Assembly: GCA_905182985.1 (NCBI GenBank)
Contig: CAJJDN010000032.1
Coordinates: 211,944 to 275,943 of the forward strand
DNA length: 64,000 nucleotides
Origin: Paramecium sonneborni
Taxonomy: Eukaryota > Ciliophora > Oligohymenophorea > Peniculida > Parameciidae
Direction of reading: 5' to 3'
Below the pieces are notes generated by a model, which searched no databases, had not been told where the DNA came from, and worked only from the letters and a program-made list of their open reading frames with translations. Positions 27,805-37,970 of the stretch are shown piece after piece. The position numbers and the translations under genes are program-made. Positions within the stretch are counted from its first letter, which is position 1. The number at the start of each line of letters is the position of its first letter.

Positions 27805-30059
27805 ATGCAACAAAAAAAATAAAAAAAGTAAGTCTCTATATAAAATTTTAGATTATCAAGAAGTCCTTAAAGAAATCCTTAAACAACTAATACTACTCTA
27901 ATCAGTAATACAACTTATAAATCGCCAAATAAATTTGATAAAAAGAGAGGTACTTCGGCAACAATACCAACAGAATCATATCGTATTGGAAAAAAAGATT
28001 AAATTGAAAAGCGCAAGGTTTCTAAAATAAACAAATAAAAAAATTTAGAAAAAAATAATTTTGTAAGAAAAGAATCAAAATTCAAAGAGATTCAGAGAAG
28101 ATAAGAGATAGGATTAGATTTTTTAAACAAAATTTGCAAAAAAAAAATTTAACTTCTTCTTCAAAGTATAGGTTCACAATTAATATATAGGATAGAAAAC
28201 TTAAGAGCTTTCACATTTCTAACAGAGTATCAAAAAAAAAGCATAAACTTCATAAAAACATGGACTACATGTAAAGTAGAAATTTAAATTACATCAGTAG
28301 TTAAAATAAAATGAATAAATGAATAGAAAGATGGATAAGAAAAAATAAATGCAAAATTGTCGAAATGTTTTGAAAAGTAAATTAATTTTAAATAATAGAA
28401 AGTACATCAGAATAAAGATGTAAAAAAAGAAGCGTGACTTCAATAACTTAAATGAAACAAAACACTTAAAGAAATTCAAGTTTTAAGACTAAAAATGAAA
28501 ATACAACTTAACTCACTGGTTTTGAAGGAGATTTATTGGATAAATATAAAAAATTATAAGCTCGATATTCAAAAATATATTAAACATTTTTTGATGAGAG
28601 TAGTTGTGTATAATATTTGACAGATACAGATCCATATAATTTACCTTCTCAACCAACCTCGAATAAATAGTAATAAATTTTAACTGAAGAATTTTCTTTA
28701 AACAGAGATGAAAAAGTTTAATTGAAAGAATTTGGAATTCTCGAAAAAGAATTTAATAAAATGCATTATGCAGCTACTAAAATTTAAAAAGTTTGGAGAG
28801 GATATATAACAAGAAAATAATTTTTAGATTAATAATTTGAATAATATTATTATAAATAACCAGAAGTTTTTAATGAAGAAACTTTCAGAAGTTAATTTCG
28901 ATTTGAAAAAGACAATCAATCAATTTAATAAGGAAGGGAATAAACATTAAATTAACTTACTTATTAAACTGATATTAATTTCATTTTAGATTTAGAATCT
29001 GAAAAGGGGGATTAATAGGAACGTAAACCCAGTCCAAAAATTTCTGATAAATTTGTCAAATATTAAAAAATGAAATGGCAAGAACTACTTGATTATATAT
29101 CTTAATTAGAAATGCATACTTAAGGAAAATCAATCGATTAAGTACTAAAAGATTTGAAAAAATTTACTTAGTAATGTTCTTAAGATTGTTCTCTAAGCAA
29201 ATTTTAAATTAAGAAATTAGAGATTTAAGTTCCTTAATTTTCATAAGAATCTATGGTTATGAGTGAGATTAGATAAGCAATGTGTTCTGAAAAATTAATC
29301 AAACAAATAATGACTTCTTCTATAAAATAAGAGAATGAATCAATTTTTGAATAATAGCCATTTCATTAATTTGCCTCATAAAAAATTGATGAAATATTAA
29401 ATAGAACTTAAATGATTGAATTAATAAAAATGAAATAGTAAATCATTCAAGAATAATAGATAGAGCAGCAAAGAGTTTTGACAAAATAATTTTAATAAAA
29501 ATAAATATCTCCGAATACATTTGAGGAAAAATATTAAACTTTAGAAAAATGGGTTAATAAATAATATGAAGAAATTGAAAATAATAAAATAAGTTTTGAA
29601 AAAGGATGGCAAGGATTATACGATACTTTTATTTAAACTGAAAAAGAACTTAAGTTTTTACAACAATAAAAATATTTGTAACTTTCTTCACTTTCAAATT
29701 CTCAGTAGTTTATAAATTATTCAATTTCAGCCTTTTCAGATTCTGCATATAAAAAATCTCTTTAGGAGTTATCAAATTAAAATGAAACTCTTTTTCTTAA
29801 TAATTAAAATGATGATTTAGTAAACAATCGCCTAAGAACTCATAATTCAACATCTTAAACTCCAGATGAAAAGATTAAATTTTAAAATTTTGAAATCAAT
29901 CAAGAAACTATAGAATGGGATGATGAATAATTGTTGACAAGTTAATAATTTGTATAAAATCATTAAGTTAAAAGTTCTCAAACAAATTGTATAGCTAAAA
30001 GTATTCTTTAGAAGGGATTAGAATAAGCTGAAATAGATTTTTTGCATTAAGAAGTATGA
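27805..30059 (+). CDS. IQ-motif coiled-coil protein
   Basis: Predicted 727 aa in four exons; introns 27828-27851, 28166-28190 and 28377-28398 (all end TAG) resolve every frame change. The first ~200 residues are very basic and Lys-rich. At residue ~330 is one IQ calmodulin-binding motif: AATKIQKVWRGYITRKQF. The remainder is long helical E/K/Q-rich sequence with heptads (WQELLDYISQLEMHTQ, ENESIFEQQPFHQF, KQIIQEQQIEQQRVLTKQ). The pattern suits a calmodulin- or centrin-binding cytoskeletal protein of the cortex or basal bodies, which is inference. No family name can be given. It starts with a Lys/Gln run that is mainly an A homopolymer, so the exact start is less certain. Confidence 0.75.
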
Positions 30060-30273
30060 TATATCATTTATAAAAGGTATAAAATGAAGAACTAAATTGG
30101 CTCAATTATGATGAATTTAAATTTTATATACTTATGGACATTTCAAATTTAGTTTTAAATGATTTGTTAGAAGAATTCCTAAATGAATGTATATAAAAAT
30201 TATTTTGATACTTATCGTATTTATAATTTATTCTATTATATAAAACATTCTATAGAATTAAAATATAATATAA

Positions 30274-31488
30274 ATGAAAATTTTATGTTTATTTACTTTT
30301 CTCCAATCATTTCTCTGCATTCAAATACAGCTTTCCAAATTTAAAGTGTTAAAGTCAATAGATGCTTTTAAGTTATCTAATTATGATAATGTGCAATATT
30401 ATGGTCCAATTTAAATAGGAACTCCTAATTAGTAATTAAGTGTAATTTTTGATACAGGTTCTCCATATCTTTGGGTTCCTAGTGACAAATGTTCTATTTT
30501 ATAATGCCACTATAGCAAAAGATTTCAAACCTCAAAATCATCAACATACAAAAACTTTTCTAAATCAGATGAAGTAGAATATGCATCAGGAAATTGCAAA
30601 GGATTTTGGGGTTCAGATTATGTTTAATTATTGTCAGATGGTAACACAAGAGTAGAAGCGAAGATTTTATTCATATATTAAGATTCTGGATTTAGTGAAT
30701 TATAATCAGATGGGTTATTGGGTCTAAGTAATGATAAAGAAATTGATAATATATTCGATTTGGCATACAAAAAAGGTTCTATAAAATCTAATCTTTTTGC
30801 GATGGAACTTAAAAATACAAATGAACAATCATTATTTTATTACGATGAAATTCCGAATGAAATTATGGATAATGTGGAATGGGTTCGAATTTTGAGAAAA
30901 GATTATTGGGTATTTTAAATTTAATTATCTTAGACAGTAAAGGTTCTAAATATATATGTAAATGAACACCCTATTAAAACAGGAAATTTAAAAGAAGCTT
31001 TAATTGATTCAGGAACATCTCTTTTGTACCTACCAGAGAATGTTGTTTATAAAGTATTTGAAGAGTTAATCTTAAAAGATTGTAGATTTTTAGAAAGTTA
31101 TGTGTTTTGTCCTTGTTAAATTCCTAGAGATAAAGTTGAAGATTATCCAAAAATAAAAGTATTTTTGGAAGGAATAATTTTAGAATTAGATATTAATGAT
31201 TATATGATGAGAGATATAATATATTATGGATTATGTTTTATAGGAATATAGATAGAAACATAAATGGATTTAATGATATTTGGTGATATTGTAATGAGAA
31301 AATATGTAATTGTTTTTGATAAAGAGAATAATAAGATCGGTTTTAAAGGGTATAATATACAATGTAAAATTAGTGTTGAAAAATTAAATAATATAAAAAC
31401 AATAAGTTTTTTATGGGTTGAAATAATAGGCTTTGGAGCAATCATTATTAGTTGTATAATTTTATAGATGAAAATAACAAAGTTATGA
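30274..31488 (+). CDS. Membrane-anchored pepsin-like aspartic protease (A1)
   Basis: A 404-aa frame with a signal peptide (MKILCLFTFLQSFLCIQ). The pepsin fold is evident: VQYYGPIQIGTPNQQLSVIF then DTGSPYLWVPSDKC (first catalytic Asp), the flap region near EYASGNCKGFWGSDYV, and the second active site ALIDSGTSLLYLP. The usual 'DLMIFGDIVMRKYVIVFD' precedes the last strands. After the catalytic part comes a hydrophobic anchor WVEIIGFGAIIISCIIL and a short basic tail, so the enzyme is probably bound to the vacuolar, surface or secretory membrane. A 24-nt in-frame stretch at 30907-30930 (GTA...TAG) looks exactly like an intron; unspliced reading fits pepsin spacing about as well, so its status is open. 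Confidence 0.88.
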
Positions 31489-31510
31489 AATATAAATATA
31501 ATTATTAAAT

Positions 31511-32292
31511 ATGGACGAATCCCTTAAACAATATCTACCAAAAGAATATAAAAGAAGAGCATATTATACTCCATAGGATGTATCAGTACATAATACAGCA
31601 AATGATTTATGGGTAAGTTTTTTTGGGAAGGTTTGGGATCTTACATAACTTGTCTAAGAAAATATATCATCGAAACTATGTGAACCATTAATCAAAATAG
31701 CTGGAAGTGATATCTCTTATTGGTTTGATAAATAAACAGGAGAACCTAGAAAGTAAAGAAATTCATGATTATTTTTGAATAGATAAGTAGATATCAATAC
31801 AGGTTTGATTACTTATTATTGTCCATAAGGTAGATATTTACACATTCCATCATCTGATCCTTGTGGAGATGATGAACTTGGAAATCATACTAAACCGTAA
31901 AATTATAATAATTCATTATTTCAAGATGGTGGAACAACGAAAAACAATATTGTATTGGAAATTTAAGTCATAAAACTAGAAAAATCAAAATTATCAATAT
32001 GCTTACTGATCATGAAGACATTATTGAAGTAATCTGATATTTCTAATTTCATCTTAAGGTTCCATCTGAAGAAACTATAAATGAAATTCTTGATAGATAT
32101 AAACAAATTAATGCACATGCTGCCAGTTATACATGGAAAAGATTAGGTAAACCTTTAGATATGGAATTAACTTTAAGTGCTAATGGAATTCCTGATGAAA
32201 CTGATGAATTTGAATAATTAGGAGTCCCAGAGAGTTAATGGTATATACCAGCAATACATCTATATTTTAATGACGATTTAACAGTGGCATGA
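31511..32292 (+). CDS. CYB5D1: Cytochrome b5 domain-containing protein 1 (ciliary CYB5D1)
   Basis: Predicted 230 aa, the same size as the animal protein. The heme-binding b5 domain is N-terminal: [30 protein letters not shown], then [16 protein letters not shown]. After it come [35 protein letters not shown], and the ubiquitin-like end [20 protein letters not shown] ... [13 protein letters not shown], which match CYB5D1 almost word for word. CYB5D1 localises to the axoneme near radial spokes and supports ciliary beating. The homology fixes three introns: 31753-31782 (TAG), 31897-31925 (AAG) and 32029-32058 (AAG), proof that AAG is used as a 3' splice site here. In this b5 domain a His heme ligand is at VSVHNT; the second is not obvious. 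Confidence 0.93.
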
Positions 32293-32320
32293 TATCAATC
32301 ATTATTATATATTATTATAT

Positions 32321-34806
32321 ATGATTAAGCGTAATCTTAAATGGAGAATTAATTCTTAAAGAGAAAATAGTACACCCAAACCAAAATCTATTAGTATAGA
32401 ATCTCCTAGACATCCAACTTATTTAATTAGAAGAGAAACCAAATCTAGAAATTCTTAATTAAAAAACCCCTTATCAACTTACACTAAATATGTTTTCCAT
32501 TCTAATCAAATTAGCCCAGTGAGTTCCCCAAATACTTCAAAAATCTTTAAACAAGAAGAATAGCAAATAAATAGTCCTACAAATAATTATAATTAAGAAA
32601 GAAAGCATTCATTAAGTACTCTTTCAACTGAAAATCGCAGTTTTAAACATAAATTATCAATTAATAATAGGCAATTTTAAACAGAATCTATAAAGCTCAC
32701 CACTTAACAATATACAGAATAAAATATTGATATGCCCATTGATAATTAAGTAATTTAATAGCAAATAGATATTGAATGTTCAAATATTGATATGTAACAA
32801 AAGAAAATTTCATGTAATTACATATTTGATGATAAGAAAAAAAAAAAATTAAAATAAAAAATGCAATAGTTTTAATCTAAAGAACAAAAAAAATCGAGTA
32901 CATTGATAGATTAAGTCATAAAATTAATTAGAACAATAAAATAACCATCTTATAGATATGAGGCTCATTAAAGATCATCCAGAATCTGGTAAGAGAATGC
33001 ATGCTTTGAAACAGTAAAACTAAAATAAAATTACACATACTCTTAAAGTTAATTTAAGTTTTATTTTAGTTAATATTTTGATAAACATTTGAAATTTTAT
33101 AGAATACTTGAGATTAATAATTAGCTATTATAATTGATGAATAATCATTAATAAATTACTAAAGATTTATAGGAATAACGTAAAGCTGTTTTCATAGATA
33201 AAATTTATAGTGATGCCATTATAGAACATTATAAAGCTGAAAATTTATTTCGATTTAAAGATGAAATTAAGACTTATGGCATGTATATCATATATTTAAT
33301 ATTAGCTAGGATAGACTTTTTAAATGAAAATTCTTAAATAAGTATTTCAATAAATCATTCTAATTCTGAACTAAACAGGAATGATAAAAATTAAAGTTAA
33401 ATTGAAGAAGATGATTCAGAGCTTTTTAAATTAGCAAAAGTAAATGAATTTTCAAATTTAACTCCTATTAAACCAGAATAAAATATAAGTTTAAAGTCTT
33501 ATTAATTTCAACTTACTCATATTATTTCTGAATTAGATAAGAAGTCTAAAAATAAATTATTATCAGTTGATTACACAATCATAGATCAAAAAATATATAG
33601 AGATAATATTAATCAAATTGTACCTACTTTTCAAGAAGAATATTCAGAGCCAACATTTTTTAAAGTTTATAAACAATTTTATAATGAAATTTACAAAGAT
33701 ATTCTAAATGGTAATTTTGGCAATTTAAATCCTATTGATGATATTGAATTTGAAGCACCAATTTTAGAACCTATTCAAAATGGAAATGTTGAAAAAGAAA
33801 ATAAAATAGATAAAAAAAATATTTTATATTCTTTAAGATAATAAAAGAACTGGCTTAGTGGATTTCTTTAAAAATAAACATAGCCAATTTCGGAATTTGG
33901 TTTTCATTCTCATAGAGCTACAATATAGGTATTTTCTAGTAAATAAAGTTCAGAAGCAGGATCTCCATAACTTCCATAAATTAATATTTTATAGTAATCT
34001 TCTGATTATTAGAAAATGAAAAAGAATATTCATAAATCCATTCATAATAAAAATGCTTTATCACCTAAATCACCAGGTTAAAGAGATAAAGCCTAATCAT
34101 TTTAATAAACAGATTTTTTATTAAAAAATTAAAATGACATTTCTTAGGATTCTGTAGGGGAAATTAATAAAATAACCATGTCAAAATCTCAATAATAACT
34201 CCCAAAACCAATGTTAGATATAAATTTATAATACTCAAAAATCTTCAAGAAAACAGACTCTGGTAAAAATTTTAAGGAAATTAAAATGGTGCAATCTATT
34301 AAATCAGATATTGGCTAATAAGATTCAATGTCAGATTCAGTTAATTTTAATATACAATAAATTCAATTATAAAATGTATAGTTTTATTTAATTATAAGAA
34401 AGGTGCAAATCCTTAAAATATTAAATTAGAGACGATGTTGCTTTATGATTAAATGTTAAAAAAAAATAGATCAAAAAAAAAAATTGCTTCTATTTTGATT
34501 GAACATGGATTGCTTAATTAATTTTAAGAATTTATGGATGTTCACAGAAACTTCAATTTAAATGGCTAGACATAAGATGGGATTCCTTTCATTTCTTTAG
34601 CTGCTGCAAATGGACATGAAGGAGTTATTAAACATATGTTAAATTTCGATGTTAATTTAAATTAAATGGATGTAAGATTATTTTTAACATTTTAGTTAGA
34701 TGGAAATACTCCTCTCTATTATGCTTTGGTTCATAATAATTTTGAGATTGCTGATCTTCTTATATAAAATGGTGCAAATCCTTATATAAAAAATTAAGGA
34801 AAATGA
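32321..34806 (+). CDS. Low-complexity protein with C-terminal ankyrin repeats
   Basis: Predicted 812 aa, introns 34376-34398 (AAG) and 34672-34695 (TAG). The first ~680 residues are Ser/Asn/Gln/Lys-rich with an N-terminal basic start (MIKRNLKWRINSQRENS) and helical stretches, no recognised domain. The C-terminus carries ankyrin repeats: KGANPQNIKLETMLLYDQML, an EHGLLNQFQEFMDVHR helix, then DGIPFISLAAANGHEGVIKH and DGNTPLYYALVHNNFEIADL followed by NGANPYIKNQGK and TGA. The repeat consensus (G-x-TPL-x-x-A ... ADLLI-x-x-GANP) is clear. The stop falls where another repeat would begin, and open frames with membrane segments follow, so the true end may be further downstream. Partners unknown. Confidence 0.75.
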
Positions 34807-35634
34807 TTTAGATTTGATTAATTTTTATATACTTTTATTTATAAGAGTTAAAAAAATATTATAAATAATTATAATCAGCAATATGGACAATAGACTTTTG
34901 ATAGAGATTTAAGCTATTTTCCATATTTGTTACATTATTAAGAATTATTAATCCAAAAGAAATTACATAAGGGATTTAGAGAATTCTAAGTTGTATTTGA
35001 TAAGTCATACATTTAAGTTAGACAATTAATTATTTTATGCCTCTTATTTTAAGTAATTTTACATTTTTTGGACATAATTTCATACCACAGATACAAGAAA
35101 AATGAGGTTAAATATCTAGTAATTATTCTTAAAAAAGATTAAAAAGGCATGTTTCATGAAACATATATGTGTTGACCAGTAATACATTAGATTATGATTT
35201 TATTCTGAAAATTGAATTTTTGACATCTTAAACAATTTTAATCCTTATTATAACTTTTACGTACACTTCTTTCTAATTTTACATATTAGGAACTTTAATC
35301 AAGAGTTTTAACTCGACAATTTCTACTTTTTTTTGGGGATTATGAAATTTTATTTTTATTTTCAAAACCTTTAATTTAGAAATCTAATTCTTTCATTAAT
35401 TTATTTTGTATATAAATAGGTACTACATTTTTATGAACAAGAAGATCTTTAATTTATTACATTCTTAAATATTTGCAATTAGAGTTAAAATGGATTTTAA
35501 TTAATAATAATAATAAGTTTAATGATTTAATAAATTTTACTTAGTTTTATTATTATTTTCAAGATGATAATAAAAATGTAAATCTTAAAAAAAATATATT
35601 AATAATGATTAATAATAATTTTACACTAAATTTA
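34807..35634 (+). other. Membrane-protein-like ORF blocks, gene model unresolved
   Basis: Downstream of the ankyrin stop the plus strand shows readable, hydrophobic blocks. One frame gives DRDLSYFPYLLHYQELLIQK, then a likely span RQLIILCLLFQVILHFLDII (near 35015-35085). A candidate 20-nt intron (35171-35190) joins it to IEFLTSQTILILIITFTYTS and a Phe/Tyr-rich stretch to about 35400. Another frame holds an ATG-started 104-codon ORF (34883-35197, MDNRLLIEIQAIF). These may be the 3' part of the ankyrin gene after a missed intron or indel, or a small separate or decaying membrane-protein gene. From about 35450 to 35634 I see nothing. Confidence 0.35.
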
Positions 35635-37137
35635 TCATTATTTAATTTCTCCGCAATCAACAATAACAATGCTAATTTTAGGTTTATCTGATTCTGTTTC
35701 AATTTTTTCAATTACATCAAGTAATTCAATTCCCTTAGAAACTTTACCAAATACAACATGTTTACCTAAATAATAAAAATATATTAATTTACCATCAAGC
35801 CAAGCTGCTTCTTTAAATAGAATGAAAAATTAACTTCCATTAGTATTTGCACCAGCATTAGCCATACTCAAATATCCACGTCCATTATGTTTATGATTGA
35901 AATTCTCATCTGCAAATTTCTCTCCATAAATGCTTTCACCACCAGTACCATCTTAAAAATAAAAAATACTATTTACTTCCTTATGTGAAATCTCCTCCTT
36001 AAAGCATGAAATCTTTAATCAATCTATGAAATTCACATCCTTTATAATGTAAAGGTTTTCCTGCTTTACCAATACCTTTTTCTCCTGTACAAAGTGCTCT
36101 GAAATTTTCAACAGTTTTAGGACATGACTTTTTAAATAATGTAAATTCCATTCTTTTAGGTTCATCATCTCCAATTTTAATATCGAAATATGTAGTTATA
36201 TTTGAAGGATCGCTTTCTGTTAAAGACACAGGAGTAGTCTCTTCTTCATAATAAGATTATTAAAATAATTTTCCATAAATATCTTTTTCTTTTTATTTGG
36301 ATATATTAATCTTTTTTTAGACTTCATGCATTTCTTCAATAACAGCTTGATTATTTGGATCAATAGCATAGGCTGCTTTTAAATCGTTTTTAGCTTCTGT
36401 ATAATCACCTTAAGAACTATGTGCAATAGATCTTCTATAATATGCTTTTACTAATTAAGCATTATTTGGCTTATCTTAAATAACCTTTGATGCATGATCT
36501 AAAGATTCTTTAAAGTCCTTTGTATAATAATAACAAAGACTAAGATTTAAATGTGAAGCTAATTTTTATTCATGAGCAAATTCTGTTTCAGCATCAAAAT
36601 AATTAACTGCTTCAAGATATTATTTAATAGCTTCAGTATAATTCTTAGCCTTAAAAGCATTTGTTCCCAACTCTTTAAATTGTTTAGCTTCATTTGTTTT
36701 TTCTTCATCACTCATTTCCCTATATTAAATATTAATTATTTATACCATTTTTCTTTCTTTTTCTCTTTAAAGTCTACTAATTATACATCAAAAATAAGTG
36801 TTGCACCACCTGGTATTTTTGGAGGACTTCCTTAATCTCCATATCCATATTCAGATTTAATCTTTAATTGTGCTTTCTCACCTTTCTTCATTGATGCAAC
36901 ACCAACATCCCATCCCTTAATAACTTCTCCTTGTCCTAAAGTAAAACTAAATGGATCTCTTCCTTCATTTGAATCAAATATTGTTCCATCCTCCAATTTT
37001 CCAGTATAGAACATCTTTGATATAATCAAATTATCTACCTCACATATATTTCCTTATTATGGTTAATCTCCTTAACCTTCCTCAACTATTAACTTTTAAA
37101 TTCCTCCATCTTCATTTAGACTTATGTATTCAGCCAT
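35635..37137 (-). CDS. FCBP: Dual-family immunophilin: FKBP - TPR - cyclophilin (FCBP)
   Basis: Predicted 466 aa joining two unrelated prolyl-isomerase folds. Residues ~1-125 are an FKBP ([60 protein letters not shown]). Residues ~130-280 are TPR helices ([60 protein letters not shown]). Residues ~290-466 are a cyclophilin ([79 protein letters not shown]). The linker KEKWEMSDEEK is typical of FKBP-TPR proteins and arises only by removing intron 36720-36745. Other introns: 37015-37038 (AAG), 35952-35976 (AAG), 35766-35792. Without that intron the FKBP and TPR parts would look like overlapping genes. TPRs usually bind the Hsp90 tail. Confidence 0.92.
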
Positions 37138-37638
37138 TTCTATTAGAAATTTCTAGAAAAATTAAAATTATTTGGAACACATTCATACAATTCAACAATT
37201 TAATATGTGAATCAATAATACTTAATTACTTTGTTTAATTATTTTTATATACACAAAACTTATATAACTTCAATCTTTAGAATTATATTCACATTTTATT
37301 CAAATCTAAATTTATCCAATTATGGAACTCTCTCATTGTAACTCCAATATTTTAAAATTAATTTAAATATCTATCTATTTAGATTAATTCAAAAAAAATA
37401 TATTTCTAAATTCTTAATCTCTCTATTTTAATAATATAAAAAAACCTAATAATATATTTGGTTATAAAAAACATAAAATATTTAGACGAGCTTTTATTTT
37501 ATATTTATAAAAGTTGAATCCTATTATTCTAAACAACTTTCTCCTTATTTTATATATATATATATATAGATGCATATTTGTTGTTGTTCAATTCAAAATA
37601 TAGCAATTATATAAATTAAAAAAAAAGCTAATTAAATT
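37138..37638. other. Divergent intergenic region (501 bp)
   Basis: Lies between the divergent starts of FCBP (minus) and a small plus-strand gene, so it holds both promoters. It is A/T-rich with a (TA)n-like stretch near 37550. No gene or defined motif seen. Confidence 0.5.
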
Positions 37639-37866
37639 ATGAGCAAACCTGGAATTGGACTGAACAAACTTCATATTGTTTTTATCTAAAAATCTTTTGG
37701 TGATGATGATGAAGGAAATTAAAAAAGAGAATACTCTGAGAAAACTATTTATGAAAATAAAGTACGATTTGCGGATGACATTTTAATTTGTTTATTTCAT
37801 CAATAAGATAAAGTAACTTAAATTAATGAAGGTAAGAAGAAAATTTTAACGGAATGCTTAAAATGA
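37639..37866 (+). CDS. Small unassigned protein (75 aa)
   Basis: One exon of 76 codons: MSKPGIGLNKLHIVFIQKSF, an acidic patch GDDDEGNQKREYSEKT, then YENKVRFADDILICLFHQQ and a basic end KKKILTECLK. Mixed composition with conserved-looking features makes it more protein-like than chance ORFs of this size, but there is no family I can name. It converges with the RAP-domain gene, whose stop lies about 105 bases downstream. Confidence 0.5.
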
Positions 37867-37970
37867 AAAGAAACTTTGTACAATGATATTATAATAATCT
37901 CTAATTTCTATTCTCATTATTAATATATATCGAAGAAGCAATTAAATTTAATATTTTAAACTTTAATACT

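Noticed and set aside
27183..27900. A plus-strand frame open for about 240 codons (MFQCNLFLIDMIQ...)
   Set aside because: The peptide is only F/Y/L/I/K/N/Q as expected from AT-rich non-coding DNA when TGA is the only stop; it runs out of frame into the IQ-protein gene, whose own frame is far more protein-like.
30907..30930. Calling the 24-nt intron in the aspartic protease as certain
   Set aside because: It is in frame and stop-free, and homology spacing does not decide, so it is left as an open question.
36729..37137. Separate FKBP gene ending at the TGA that overlaps the next ATG
   Set aside because: Removing a 26-nt intron joins it in frame with the TPR part through a linker typical of FKBP-TPR proteins, so it is one gene.
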